Origin: Brachyhypopomus gauderio | Lineage: Eukaryota; Chordata; Actinopteri; Gymnotiformes; Hypopomidae | NCBI RefSeq assembly: GCF_052324685.1 | Contig: NC_135224.1 | Location: 22,707,451-22,771,450 of the forward strand | DNA length: 64,000 nucleotides | Direction: 5' to 3' | Shown: positions 1 through 13,440 of the stretch, in pieces | Position numbering within the stretch: the first letter of the stretch is position 1 | How the letters are laid out: each line of letters starts with the position of its first letter | The notes under the pieces: generated by a model | What the model was told of the DNA's origin: nothing | Seen by the model: the letters and a program-made list of their open reading frames with translations, nothing else | Databases searched by the model: none | Position numbers and translations under genes: made by a program

Positions 1-3000
1 GACGCTCTGCAGGATCCCACCTACAGGGGGCAGTAGGTAACAAAAACCACACATGCACCATTGTCTCAAATAAATCTTTGGCAGACAGCAACAATTTAAT
101 GTTCAGGATATGGCAAACTGATCAGAGATTACATACGTTAGGCAGCGCATGAGGAAGTCCAGGAACACGTGGCTTTTTGTCTTCAGAACTTTGCCCAGAC
201 TTAAAGATCCAGGGCGCCTGACTCCGCCTTTTCTATTCACGCTGTGGCTGCGCATTATCGAAGAGTCTTCCAAAGTACAAAAAAGCCTTTAATATTACTT
301 ACTTATATAGGAATACATAGAAATTATTGTAAGCAAATTTGAATTCTTAAAGATGTGCTCACAAAATAAATGATCTGCTGTGCATCCAGATGGGAGAAGG
401 TTGGATGGTGGCATTCCAAGAACCTCAAATAAAAGAATAAAATATCTATTAACATTTTATCACTCCAACAACCAAGTTCTTATTTACAATTGAAACAGCA
501 CATCTTAAATTTGTTTGTTCCTTTACCTCCATTATGCAGGAACATACATCAGCCATCTTGTTTCCAGTGAACAGTCGCACACCTGTGTACAGCTCAGCTA
601 GTATGCAGGCCAGACTCCACATATCAAAAGAGCTATTATAGAACTGACCCAGGAACATCTCCGGTGCAGAATAAGGAAATGTTCCTGCAGTTGCACAAGC
701 TACAGAGAAAGATGGGAGAGAGTGAAGAATGAAGAGAAGTTGAAGGAAAAAAACAGATTAATGAAAGAATGGCATGAGTCTGTTACATATTATTTAGATG
801 TACACAGAAACACACATGTGTATGGGAACGTTTGGTTCATTTTACACACCTCCCTCATGCTCATAGCGGCTGCATCCAAAATCAATTATCTTTATCCTGC
901 CGTTTCCGTTCTCTGACAGCAGGATATTTCCCTTGGTAGACAAAAATAACAGGTGAGCCTCTCGTATAACTAACAGCTTCTACAAAAACTGAAGAATGAA
1001 TGTGTTTCATGTTTCATTCTTCAATAAAATAAACTGTTAAGTGAGACTTCTAGCACTGCTAAATAGACCCAGTGTGGCACTGCCTACTTTATTTACTCTT
1101 CAAGGCTCACTCTTCCTACAAGGTGCAGCCCAACCACAAGACTGCTGTCGTACTCACAGGCTTAAGGTCACCGTGGATGATCCTCTTCCGTTTTAGCATC
1201 AGGAGGCACTTGAGCAGCTCTTGGGCATAGTGGCGCACCTCATCCTCACTTAAACCCTCAGAGCTGTTCTTAATTACTTCCTTCAGGCTTGGACTGAGGG
1301 GAGACAGAAGGGCATATCAACTAAGGGGCAAAACTCTGAGGTGAGGTTCAAAGCACACCGCGCTGTGTTGCTACCCCACTCTCCAGGCCAATGAAGATGA
1401 GAAGGAAAATTTAGCTCTCATCCTCCCAGGAGTCCCAATTATTTAATGCACACATAAGTACACATGTGCTCACTCACCCCAGGAGCTCAAAAGTGATGCA
1501 GAGGTGGTTCCGGAAGCGGAAATAATCCTTCATCTGAATCACATTGAAGGAGCCATTGGGATCCTCCCTCCGCAAATCATCCAGGATCCTCACTTCCTCA
1601 ATTGATTCTACTTTAGTACTGAAAACAAGACAAACAAGAAAGTCATTTAACAGCAGTGTTCTTATTTCAGTCTCAAAATGCTATAAGCTATAGTGACATT
1701 GTTATATGAAATAAATTAGACTTCATGAATTACTCCAGCATTTGAAGATTAATCATGGCATGAGGTGTTAAAAACAGAATAAGATATCCAAGTTTAAATG
1801 AGGGCATGTAGATGAAAATGTTGTATAACCTCTGTTTGCTGCTAAGCATTTTCACAACAACCATCTCGTTGGTTTTGTGATCCAAGCACTTAAATGCCTT
1901 TCCATATCCTCCTTCTCCAGCGATTCCCAGAATCTCATAACGATATGCAATATGGTCGTGGAGAACCTGTAAACATATCACCCAAGAAGAGTTCATGTTT
2001 AATGATTCTTAAATGATTTGGTGAAATGATGATCTGGCTATCCAACTGTTCCTCAGAGATGAATCAATAGATAGACAATGACCTTGATGTAGGCACCCTT
2101 CTCATCATCATATCCGTAGTTACAGGGCTTTTTGGGATATGAGTTGATTTTTTCGGCATTCAGGCCCAAGTACCAGATCTCAGAGTAGCATGTGATCTCC
2201 AGCTTCTCATAATTGCTCAACCTCTTCTCAAAATAGTTCAACACTTCTGTACGACACACATTATAGAGCAGTGAATGTATGAGCAGGCAGTGACCATTTC
2301 TCCATGTCCTGTAACTAAAGTCAGAACCTACACTAGCCTGATAGTCATGAGGAATTTTAAACCAGGGATGGTGATCTAAAATATGCATTTGTGATTAACA
2401 TCTCCAGGGCAGGAAACCTAAGGCTGGATCTCCTACTCTGAACTTGTGCTTTCACCTCTACTTCCCAGTCTCTTGTCATACCTATGGGGGTCATGGGGAG
2501 TTGGTGGCCCTCAAACTCTCGTCTCTCATGCTCCTGTTTCCTGCACAGCCCTTGGGTGCTGACATAGCCTGGAAGGTCCTCCTGCATGAACCTGGACTCG
2601 CAAGGTCTTCTCTCACCTTTATGCCCTTTTCCTGCTGTCTGTGCCTATATTCACATTGCATGTACATCATCTAACTGATACTGCGCACCAGCTTGTAAAG
2701 GCCAGTAGCTTTTTGTTATATTACTGTTTGGTATTTTAACTGTTATAAAGTTTGACTCTGCTCAAGGCTTGATCAAGTGACATCATTTCAGACAAGAATC
2801 TTATTTGTAAATATGTTCTGCAGTAATGGGGTTTAGTGTGTCAAGGTATTGGAAATCTAAACCACGCGATGGTAATTTAGAGCTTGGATTAAACCCTAAA
2901 TTAATCAAAGAGCAGTTTTTCAAATTATGATTCTTGAACATCCCTGCATTGAACACTGTTATGTTTTCCTTAGATATAGATTTCCCTTTGGTATAGATAT

Positions 3001-6000
3001 TTTACCAATTCTACTAGAATAACTCCACACCATTTTCTACAGCTAGAAAGTAAATCATTATATATTTTACATACTGTTATATCATTTAATAACTACTTTG
3101 ACAGCAGCAGCCACGATACATAAGTGTCACATCAGGTAGTAGAACTTTCGTTTAAGATTGATGCTAGTTCTATAGATGTGACAGAAATTATTTTGTACCA
3201 GATCAAGTGTACCATGGTAGGATGTAACACGTTGTTATTGATAATGCATTTAAAACTTTGGAACTTGTATGAGAACTGTGACATGCTTACATGAAGATGC
3301 CCCTGGTGGATTTGAGGCAACTTGCCAGTGTGCTCCTTGTTGGGCATGGCATTGGAGGTAGACTGCAGCCTTGCCTTCGATGGCAACTTAGTGCCAGCAT
3401 CCACGTTACAGTTCTAAATGAAGAAAAACAAGGGGTGAGTACCGGAGGCATTGAAATAATATCCTACACAAAGCTTTGTCTCATTGTTTTATAAGTACTG
3501 ACCACTATTGTACCACTGTCTTACTTAGCCCACTAATATAAAACCCTCAGAGCCTTTTTTGTGTTTAAGCATGTTTTTCATAAATTTGTCTCTAAACATA
3601 CTTAATTATAGCATTTTACCTACACAGTTTATATCAAAGTGTTCAGAACAATCTCAGACTAGTAAATATCTGCCTGCTGGGCAACAAACTCTTGTTAATT
3701 AACTATGTCAGTACACAGACTGATGGGGTCTCACCAGTTTAGGGAATCGTACGGATCCTATTTGAGCGTTCTTTCTTTGTTCACACTGTACAACACCAGG
3801 ATTGCCACCCTTTGAAGACAAAGAAACACATATACATGCTCACTCATGTCCTCTGTCCCAAACTCATGGTCATGAGTTATATTTATATATTTAAAAAGGT
3901 TCTTACCATGGATATGCAAATCAAAACTTGCATATCCACGAAGAGTTTAAACATCATAAAGATACAAGGGTATCTTGTAACCATAGTGTTTTTTACATAT
4001 TAGGAGAAACATCATGCAGGAAGCCCTGTGGCCAGGTGAAGCTGGGGCCTGTAAAGCTTCCCAGGGTAATAGGAGCCCTGGCAGACAAGCAAGAAGGGGG
4101 CCATAACAGGGAAACTAGGGACAGTATCAGAAGAATGCCCAACAGACATCTCCAGCAGAGTGCAGATTTGGGATCACCCCCACGCTGTCCATATGCTTGA
4201 CACTCGGGGGGCTATGAGGTTAACAGTTTGCACTTTACTATACTTTTGTTGGAGTGCTTAATGTTCGAGATAAGTCATGTGGTTCAGAAGCACTAATATG
4301 GCAGCTAATAATGGATATTATTGATCCCCCATACTCCAATTGCGGCCCACGGGCTATCTATTTCTGGCCTGCGAGCTGTTTTGAAAAGTGTTTTTTTTTT
4401 TAAGGAATCTTTTTTTTTCACTCGCGCTATCCGCTCTTATTTTGAAATCGTGCACCACGATCTCAAGACGATGCCGGGGATTGCCTCTATGGCACCAACA
4501 AACAGGTAGCAGACGCCCAAATGCGTTCGCCACCCCCCCCCCCCCCCCCCGACAGCTTACGTTCGTGTCCCCCCTACCACCCACCCCCCCCGTAACCGGC
4601 CCCTTCAGTGATTGAATAAATAAAATGTGTCCCGTCATCATTTCTATTTGAGTACCCCTGATATAGAGAAAACAACTTTGGAACTTGTAGAACTGTGACA
4701 TGCTTACATGAAGATGCCTCTGGTGGATTTGAGGCAACTTGCCAGTGTGCTCCTTGTTGGGCATGGCACTGGAGGTAGACTGCAGTCTTGCCTTCGATGG
4801 AAACTTAGTGCCAGCATCCACGTTACAGTTCTAAATGAAGAAAAACAAGGGGTGAGTACCGGTGGCATCGAAATAATATCCTACACAAATCTTTGTCTCA
4901 TTGTTTTATAAGTACTGACCACTATTGTACCACTGTCTTACTTAGCACACCAAGTTAAAACCCTCTGAGGTCTTTGAGCCTTTTTTGTGTTTAAGCATGT
5001 TTTTTCATAAATTTGTCTCTAAACATACTTAATTATAGCATTTTACCTACACAGTTTATATCAAAGTGTTCAGAACAATCTCAGACTAGTAAATATCTGC
5101 CTGGTGGGCAACAAACTCTTGTTAATGAACTATGTTAGTACACAGACTGATGGGGTCTTACCAGTTTAGGGAATCGTACGGATCCTATTTGAGCGTTCTT
5201 TGTTTGCTCACACTGTACAACACCAGGATTGCCACCCTTTGAAGACAAAGAAACACATATACATGCTCACTCATGTCCTCTGTCCCAAACTCATGGTCAT
5301 GAGTTATATTTATATATTTAAAAGGTTCTTACCATGGATATGCAAATCAAAACTTGCATATCCACGAAGAGTTTAAACATCATAAAGATACAAGGGTATC
5401 TTGTAACCATAGTGTTTTTTACATATTAGGAGAAACATCATGCAGGAAGCCCTGTGGCCAGGTGAAGCTGGGGCCTGTAAAGCTTCCCAGGGTAATAGGA
5501 GCCCTGGCAGACAAGCAAGAAGGGGGCCATAACAGGGAAACTAGGGACAGTATCAGAAGAGTGCCCAACAGACATCTCCAGCAGAGTGCAGATTTGGGAT
5601 CACCCCCACGCTGTGTCCATATGCTTGACACTCGGGGGGCTATGAGGTTAACAGTTTGCACTTTACTATACTTTTGTTGGAGTGCTTAATGTTCGAGATA
5701 AGTCATGTGGTTCAGAAGCACTAATATGGCAGCTAATAATGGATATTATTGATCCCCCATACTCCAATTGCGGCCCACGGGCTATCTATTTCTGGCCCGC
5801 GAGCTGTTTAGAAAAGTGTTTTTTTTTTTTAAGGAATCTTTTTTTTTTCACTCGCGCTATCCGCTCTTATTTTGAAATCGTGCACCACGATCTCAAGACG
5901 ATGCCGGGGATTGCCTCTATGGCACCAACAAACAGGTAGCAGATGCCCAAATGCGTTCGCCACCCCCCCCCCCCCCCTCGACAGCTTACGTTCGTGTCCC

Positions 6001-8204
6001 CCCTACCACCCACCCCCCCGTAACCGGCCCCTTCAGTGATTGAATAAATAAAATGTGTCCCGTCATCATTTCTATTTGAGTACCCCTGATATAGAGAAAA
6101 CAACTTTTAGAACTTGTAGAACTGTGACATGCTTACATGAAGATGCCTCTGGTGGATTTGAGGCAACTTGCCAGTGTGCTCCTTGTTGGGCATGGCACTG
6201 GAGGTAGACTGCAGTCTTGCCTTCGATGGAAACTTAGTGCCAGCATCCACGTTACAGTTCTAAATGAAGAAAAACAAGGGGTGAGTACCGGTGGCATCGA
6301 AATAATATCCTACACAAAGCTTTGTCTCATTGTTTTATAAGTACTGACCACTATTGTACCACTGTCTTACTTAGCACACCAAGTTAAAACCCTCTGAGGT
6401 CTTTGAGCCTTTTTTGTGTTTAAGCATGTTTTTTCATAAATTTGTCTCTAAACATACTTAATTATAGCATTTTACCTACATAGTTTATATCAAAATGTTC
6501 AGAACAATCTCAGATTAGTAAATATCTGCCTGGTGGGCAACAAACTCTTGTTAATTAACTATGCCAGTACACAGACAGATGGGGTCTCACCAGTTTAGGG
6601 AATCGTACAGATCCTATTTGAGCGTTCTTTGTTTGTTTAGACATTACAACATCAGGATTGCCACCCTTTGAAGACAAAGAAACACATATAGGTACATCAT
6701 AAAGATACAAGGGTCTTTTGCCAGTCTCTAGAAAAATGTAATACCATTTATCAACAAACTTTAACATTGATTTTGTAGTTTATGATCTAAGAAATGTACT
6801 AGGTAAAATCAAACCAAACAGAAAACATATGGAACTATTTTAAAGACATTACTCGTAGTTCAACAACAGAAAATGTATATTACATTTCCCATAGTCAAGC
6901 TACATTTCAAATTACATTACATTACATGTTAGTATGAAGCCACAAAAGGAAATAAATAATACTCAACATTTAACTTTCAAATTCATAGACATAATACTAA
7001 CTTAGGGCACCAAATTCCTAGACAATACTCCTTGTTTAGAAGAACTTTGCGTATCAACTCATGTTGCTATTTATCTCTAGAAACATTTTCTGATCAATTA
7101 ACTCTTGACTGCAAATGTGAACGCAATCTCAACGATTGACACTTTTCTGTCCGCTAGACATATATAGTTGTATATAAAATACAACTACAAGAAGAGACGG
7201 GTGATACGTACAATAAGCAAGAGGAGAGACACGTAAACACGCTCTATATACACATGAACAAGAACTTTCCCGGGAAAATAAAGGAGGGGACGGACATCGG
7301 GCGGAGTCAGAAATCACACAGCTAAAACGCCACGGCTGTCATTGATTGAGGAACCGAAACGCGGTTGTTATACTTGGGTAATTTTCCCTGTTCATAAAAT
7401 GTATAAGCTCATTTTCGTTAATACATTGAGAAATTAATTTAAAATAATGAAGTTGTCTATGTTATTTGTTAGTAACTGACATTTTTTTCAACATTACTTA
7501 ATCACTTTGAAAATGGTTTTATTAGATGCAGCACAATATAACCAAAAAAGCTGCCTTAATTTGATCAAGCCAGTCCAAAGATATTCAAATTTAAATCGGC
7601 CCTATTTTTTAAATGCAATTAACCTAAAACAAAAGGAAATCTTGTGATCAAGAAATGTGCTCTAGTTTTAGCACGTGGCTAGTTTATCTTTTCCACGTCA
7701 GCCGTGATCATGGTTCATCGGACCAACACGTTGTCTTGGGACCGTTAAAACTACCTTAAACTGTACAGACTGGGATAAAACTTCAGGAAACAATAAACAG
7801 GAATATAATGTAACGGTCCACTTATCTTTTAATATTTTTTAACAGCCCAACGATGTTTTTGAACGGTACAAACGCGAAGTTACATTTCAAGCAGGCTCAA
7901 AAAGAAACAGAAGCGTGAAATGCGAATACTTCTAACGGGATGAGAGAAAGCGCTCATTCAATTACGCCATATTACCAAAACTCTGGGAAGAAGCTGCTAC
8001 AAACCGATGAAAACAGCGAGTTATTTACAGCGCGCTTGATCACCGATCTCGCTTAGACAGCGCGACCGCAGAAAATGGCCGCGGCTCAATCATTATCGTG
8101 CGGGGAAATCCAAGTAACTATATTTGTGTAAAAGAAAAAATATGTTAATGAAGGCTTAATCGACATACCTTTTCCGATGTGTTTAAGTCCTGTGTTTTTT
8201 TCAT
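1..8204 (-). CDS. DYRK2/3/4-like protein kinase, left copy (3' end outside window)
   Basis: This is a split gene read on the minus strand, the mirror of the copy at 26,729-33,560. The exons in order are 8204-8169 (start codon), 6665-6591, 6259-6137, 5236-5162, 4830-4708, 3809-3735, 3413-3291, 2644-2482, 2246-2083, 1966-1830, 1618-1478, 1293-1158, 931-850, 699-527, 423-363, 266-137 and 20-1, where the window cuts the last exon. All are bounded by AG/GT and join in frame. It differs from the right copy by a third copy of the 25-aa plus 41-aa N-terminal exon pair, so the full product would be about 643 aa if the unseen end matches. Coding differences seen elsewhere are few: one Leu to Val in the exon at 137-266 and silent changes such as ATC/ATA before the DFG motif. 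The product is expected to be a cytoplasmic or nuclear Ser/Thr (Tyr) kinase. Family assignment is strong; orthology and activity are not known. Confidence 0.82.
3255..6680. repeat. Tandem array of ~1.42-kb unit carrying an exon pair (three copies)
   Basis: Three 123-bp exons (3291-3413, 4708-4830, 6137-6259) and three 75-bp exons (3735-3809, 5162-5236, 6591-6665) repeat with spacings of 1,417 and 1,429 bp. The intron sequence between them is repeated too, including a hAT-like insert with a poly-C tract. All exons are phase 0, so each unit adds 66 residues in frame. The outermost (5') copy has [11 protein letters not shown] and the two inner copies have [11 protein letters not shown], so the unit diverged before the last amplification step. 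Confidence 0.92.
4328..4672. mobile_element. hAT-like non-autonomous insert inside the tandem unit
   Basis: The segment runs from GATCCCCCATACTCCAATTG to TATTTGAGTACCCCTGATA. Its right end, read in reverse, is CAGGGGTACTCAAATA, a common fish hAT terminus, and 'cggcccacgggc' near the left is typical of the same group. It contains a long poly-C tract. It recurs in the second left unit (about 5,756-6,098) and in the right arm (about 28,835-29,170), and is absent from the related block at 33,751-34,140. Confidence 0.55.
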
Positions 8205-8514
8205 CCTGTTTACAATCGGATCTCTTCGAAGTTTCCTGAAGATAGAAAATATAATTTGTACAATTTCGAACAAGACCACCGGTCGGTATCTATCATAATA
8301 AGGAATAATAGCCAGGTTACTATGAATATTTTAACCTTACTTAGGAGCTTTCGTAGAATTCATTTTGTGTGGGATTTAAGATTTCTTCTCAAGATAAGAT
8401 TCACTCGACGTCCAACGTACAATAAACACAATGAAGCGTTTCCAAGGTAGTAATCAAGTAATCAAGTTACCATAGTAACGTTTTATTTAAGTAAACAAAA
8501 TCCCGCGAATTAAG

Positions 8515-8990
8515 GGTGGTGAAAGAGGCGTGGCCAAGAGCGTCATCAGTTGGAGCCAGTCACACAGCGGTCATGGGGGGGGGGGGGGGGGGGGCGATCT
8601 ACCCACATTCCTTCGCGATGACCGACACTTCCTCGATCGCGATCGACGTAATGGGCAATCCTGTTTTAGATGAACTGAATCATTAGGTGGATGGTAAAAT
8701 GGATTATATTATATCGCGATCGATCGCCAGTGGTTGGCGCCAGAGCGAACTAGTAACTCATTGAATCATAGATGTGGATCAGAGGTAAATAAACTAGATT
8801 TTTTTCAGCGTGAGAAATCGGATGTGTGGCGTGTGAAGACAGTCAAATTATCCAGCCTTATAAAGTATCCCGCCTTAACTGATACACGGCTGAACGGTTC
8901 ATGTTTCAGTTTAGTTCACGGCCTCATGGACCAGGAGAGAGTGTTGGAGAAAATTTATAAATAAAAAATTTGCAACTAAATGTTGGGTTT
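8515..8990. mobile_element. Dispersed DNA-repeat fragment in both arms
   Basis: The part from the poly-G tract to about 8,850 (GATCGATCGCCAGTGG, GGCGCCAGAGCGAAC and the AAATCGGATGTGTGGCG stretch) is found in the right arm (about 26,090-26,360) and again at about 52,838-53,010, outside the duplication. It is therefore a dispersed repeat rather than part of the kinase gene. The open frame across it (8734-8964) has no recognisable domain. Confidence 0.5.
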
Positions 8991-9724
8991 ATTATAGGAA
9001 ATATAAATTACATTACAAATACAGTAATCCCTCCTTTATCGCAATCTGGAGATTCCAGAACTACCCGCAATAACCGAAAATATATTTATTTAAGTATTTA
9101 TACACTATATTAAGGCTTTATAAACCCTCCCCACACCTTTACATAAACCTTTCCCATTCACTTAATAACCATTCCCACACTGTTCTGTGTGTAACCCAGG
9201 TATAAATATTGCTCAGTGGATTAAATATAAAATAATTAATTATTCGCAGTAATAATATAAACATAAAATTATATAAGCATATTTATTTTATTTCTTTGAA
9301 CTATAGTTTGAAAGGCATTCACTCCTCCTGAGTGCTACGGTAACAACCAACCTCGTACATTACATTTTATTAAAATATTTAACACCCGTGAATCAGTGTC
9401 TTTATTTGGATATAGATAATGCTGCATCGTTTCCTGTGGTAGATCATTAAAAATGAGTCCTTATTTGTGCATAGAAACAACGGAAATCGCGATTATCGTC
9501 TGACCGCAGCAAAATAAAACCCTTCCTAAAAATAAAGGAGATAGATACTCAAATAAGTCAAGAGAACGCATAACGAGGCGGGGTCAAGATGGCAGCGTGA
9601 TAACACGTAGTATGTTGAGCGCTCAGCACCAAACTTTAATATACATTTTCCACCTGTGTAAGCAAAGCTTTTTCAAAATAATCTCCTAATTGAACTAAGT
9701 CTGACAACCTTTGGAGCCTTAAAA

Positions 9725-10526
9725 ATGCCCAAGTCAGCCAGAAAAGGTGACGTCTGCGGTGAGAAACAAAACCAAGTTAGCATCGCAGCTAGTGACCACG
9801 ACTATAATGGCAGCACGGACTGCATGATGCTTTCGCCGAATGAAGAGGACTTCCCGCCGCTGGTGATCACCCCAAGTAAGCCTCCTCCTGCCAAGAAACC
9901 CACTCTGTTCAAATCCCATGACACAGACATCTTTGGCTCGGACAATGCTGTCCTCACATTATCAAACCTGATCAACTCCAGAAGCGACGCACTCGAGAGC
10001 TTGGTGGACGCCCTTCGCACCGAGTTAAAAGTGATGAACGAAAAAATGACGAGTGGAGAGGAATGAGGCGTCAGCTTCGAAATGCCTTACACGCATCGCT
10101 GACCTGGAAAGCTATGACAGGCGGTGGAACCTGAGGCTGCAGGGACTTCCAGAGGATGAAAAGGAAAATGTACATGCGGAAGTCATCAGCATATGTCAAC
10201 ATGTGCTTCCATCTGAGAAAGAGAAACTTCTCGACGCCATAGATGTAGCTCATCGGCTGGGCAAAAGGCGGCATGATAACCCGAGGGCGCGTTGTGTTAT
10301 CGTCAGGTTTGTGTCCCGGCGGTACAGGGAGGAGCTATGGAAAGCAGCGAAGAACAATGCCTTTCTACAGTCAAGAGGTCTGCGCTTCACGGAGGACCTG
10401 ACCATGGAAGAAAGGGAGCACAGACAAAAACTGTGGCCCGAGATTAAGAAAGCACGAGGGGAAGGGAAGACAGCCTACTTCGTTGGGGGGAGAGGTTTTA
10501 TCAACGGCTCAGAGATACGGCTGTAG
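9725..10526 (+). pseudogene. L1 ORF1 protein, frameshifted
   Basis: ORF1p is the RNA-binding chaperone of L1 and forms trimers that coat its own RNA. The first frame (9725-10066) gives an acidic N-terminus followed by a heptad-like stretch ending at a stop. The second frame (10053-10526) carries the RRM and C-terminal domain, with RRWNLRLQGLPEDEKE, ARCVIVRF, RRYREELWKAAK and AYFVGGRGF, typical of the Transposase_22 family. The two frames overlap by 14 nt, so a single indel separates them. The stop at 10,526 is the natural end. Confidence 0.85.
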
Positions 10527-10854
10527 AGGTGGAGAGAAACTACTTTTCCTAAAGAAGTTTGACAGCTGTTTATCCAACTTTCTCGGGCTCATTTAGTTCT
10601 TAGATTCATCTGCCTGGAGAATAGTTAACTGCCATTAAAAAAAAATAATAAAAAAAATACATATATATTATCCTTTTAATAATGAGTGGGGATTAGAAAT
10701 TGTTAACACTGTTTATTCTATCCACATTAGAGCCGTGTTTTCTTAAATGGGCAATCTCTATATACATATTTAACTGTTTGGAGCATTATTATAAATTTAA
10801 GGAACTCAAAAGGAAAATGAAAAGGGCTTTGCTGAAGTCATCTCAGATGATGAG

Positions 10855-13245
10855 ATGGCGCTGTGTGACGGTCCTATTAGACTTCAAGAGGTTATAGATG
10901 CAATCAATCAACTAAAAAATAATAAGTCACCTGGAACTGATGGGCTGGTCTCAGAATTCTACAAATCTTTCACAGAAGATCTGGCTCCCTTTCTCTTTGA
11001 GATCTTTTTGGAAAGTATAGAAAATGAACAACTTCCCCCAACCATGACGCAAGGTCTAACAACACTACTTCCCAAATCCAATAAAGACACTTCCTTGATT
11101 GATAATTGGCGCCCAATATCACTACTTAATAACGACTATAAAATATTTCCTTTCATTTTTGCTAGAAGACTGAAAATGGTACTGGGCTCAATAATTGAAG
11201 AAACACAGTCAGGCTTTATGTCTAAAAGACACATAACAAACAATATTAGGCTAGTTATGGACATTATAGATTACTCTGATATTCTAGATGATGATGGATT
11301 TATTCTGTTCTTAGACTTCTATAAGGCCTTTGACACAGTGGAGCACCACTTTATCTTACAGTCTTTGCATAAATTTGGCTTTGGTACTTACTTTTCTTCT
11401 GCTATAAAGACACTTTATAAGAACAGCAGTAGCTCTATTAAATTACCAAATGGCACATCCCCCAGATTGGATATCTCTATAGGTATAAGACAGGGCTGTC
11501 CTGCCTCCCCTTACCTCTTTCTGTTGGTGGCACAGCTTATGGTATATCATATCAGAAGTAGTGCTGTGGAAGGCATCTCCCTCCTTGGCAGAAAACTCAT
11601 TTTAACTCAGCTTGCAGATGACACAACACTCTTTTTGAGAAATGAGGGCCAGATCCCTGTAGCCATTAATATAATTCAGGACTTTTCAAAGGCATCTGGT
11701 TTGTGCCTCAATCTTCATAAATGTGAACTTATGGCTATCAAAAACTGTACAAAACCTGAACTGTATCGCATTCCCGTAAAGGAGGAAGTGCAATACTTGG
11801 GAATCTCAATAATAAAAGATCAAAACAAAAGAAGCACCACAAATTTCAACCCAATTATACAGAAAATCCAAAATAAATTAAATCGGTGGCTCTTACGAGA
11901 TTTATCATTGAAAGGAAGAAATTTACTCAGCAAAGCAGAAGGAATATCTCGGCTAATATATGCAGCCTTGACTCTGCATCTCACTGATGAGACCCTAAAA
12001 CAATAATAAAATGCTCTTTAACTTTGTCTGGAAAAATCGGAATCACTATTTGAGGAAATCAGTTGTCATGAATGCATGTGAAAATGGTGGTCTTGATATC
12101 CTGGATTTTTATTCTTTGAACAATACATTCAAAGTTAATAGGTTAAAGCAAATCTTCAGAAACCCCACTTCGATTTGGAATATTATTCCTCTCCATATAG
12201 TTATCTAAGCTGGGTGGTATTGACTTTTTTCTTGTTTGTAATTTTAACATTGATAAAATCCCTGTTAAGATATCAGCTTTTTATCGCCAGGCCTTTCTCT
12301 CATGGTCCCTCATCTGCAAGTATAATTTCTCTCCCCACAAATTTCTGATTTGGAATAACAAAGACATCTTATATAAACAGAAATCTCTTTTTTTGGAACA
12401 GTGGTTTCAGAACAACATCATATGGGTTGACCAGCTATTCAATAGTGAAGGCCTTTTGCTCACCTATTTAATATTTAATATTCCTGTAACTCCTGGAGAC
12501 TATGCCAAGGTATTTGGAGCCATCCCATCTGGTGTATGTATGCTTTAAGGGCCAGAAGAGGCTTGACACTTATGACCTCACCTGTTTATCTCCAGCAGAC
12601 ACACCTGTAGGGAAAATTTGTCTATCTGGTCAGCAAAAAAATAACAGAGCTATAAGAACACTATTTCTAGATAACCGCACAATACAACTGGATGTCATTT
12701 CATACTGGAATGGGTTTGTGGATGGGATACCGTGGAAAAAGGTCTGGCTTCTCCCAAATAGATATCTGATTACAAATAAAGTTAAAGAAATCTCTTTTAA
12801 AATTATCCATAAGATCTATCCTACTAAATCTTTTATAAAATACAGATTCAAGAAAGATATAGAAACTAACTGTAGCTTTTGTGATACATGTCCTGAAACT
12901 GTTGTTCACCTGTTTTGGTATTGCCCGTTTGTTAATGTATTTTGGCAAGAAATGTGTGATTTTATTGACAGTAACATAGAAAAAAACTTTGTCTTATCGT
13001 GGAATGCAGTACTTTTTGGTCTTGTTAAAAATTGTACACAGAGAAAAAACTCTGACTACTTGATAAACCTTCTGTTGTTAATGTCAAAATATCATATTCA
13101 TTGTTGCAAATACTCTGGAAGGAAACCACATTTTATTGCTTTTCACGATGAGATCAAGCAATACATTCAGACAATCAAAGACTCAGACAAACAAAAGGCA
13201 CTTCTAACCATTGAGGAATGTACTGCTTTTAATGTTTTCTTATAG
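10855..13245 (+). pseudogene. L1 ORF2 reverse transcriptase and C-terminal region, broken
   Basis: The frame at 10855-12006 (383 aa) covers RT fingers and palm: NNKSPGTDGLVSEFYKSF, NWRPISLLN, FLDFYKAFDTVEH, GIRQGCPASPYLF and the catalytic QLADDTTLF, where LADD replaces the usual FADD/YADD. A stop and frameshift at 12,007-12,011 lead to 12011-12208 and, after more breaks, to 12502-13245. The last part contains the cysteine motif CSFCDTCPETVVHLFWYC typical of the ORF2 C-terminus. No endonuclease domain is present upstream. The copy is dead. Confidence 0.88.
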
Positions 13246-13440
13246 TCTTGATCCCCCTAGCATTTTCTTCTCTTTTCTGTTCATAAGTTAGCTATTTCTT
13301 TGGACTGTGTAGTAAGACTATTGTGTGTAGAACTGATTTTTGTCTTTTTTTTTTCTCTCTCTCAAGTGTGCTATTTGTGCTATTTCTTTCTGTCTTATCA
13401 ACAAACAGTCCGGAAAAAAAAAAAAAAAGAGAACGCATAA

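Larger units (their letters stand above)
1..9303. repeat. Left arm of large inverted duplication
   Basis: The sequence is the reverse complement of about 25,628-33,468. Exon positions from 1 to about 3,200 pair with right-arm positions at a constant sum of 33,466, which shows almost no indels there. The sum becomes 33,494 after a 28-bp insertion in this arm near 3,225, and about 34,930 beyond the tandem array because this arm has one more repeat unit. Homology stops near 9,303, where TTTGAACTATAG here faces TTTGAACTAAG in the other arm and the sequences then diverge. The outer end lies beyond the window. The arm carries a complete paralog of the kinase gene apart from its cut last exon. Confidence 0.93.
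9575..13427 (+). mobile_element. L1 retrotransposon with perfect target-site duplication, internally deleted
   Basis: The element is bounded by a perfect 14-bp direct repeat, AGAGAACGCATAAC, at 9561-9574 and 13428-13441 (15 bp if one flanking A is counted). It ends in a run of about 15 A. It starts GAGGCGGGGTCAAGATGGC, contains an ORF1 (9725-10526, one frameshift) and the reverse-transcriptase part of ORF2 (10855-13245, broken). The ORF2 endonuclease, usually about 240 codons, is missing between 10,530 and 10,850. The element sits in the spacer of the inverted duplication and interrupts an older LTR sequence. Confidence 0.93.

Noticed and set aside
3928..4200. 90-aa frames repeated in the tandem units ([20 protein letters not shown]...)
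   Set aside because: They run antisense to the kinase gene inside an intron, have no recognised domain and recur only because the DNA block recurs.
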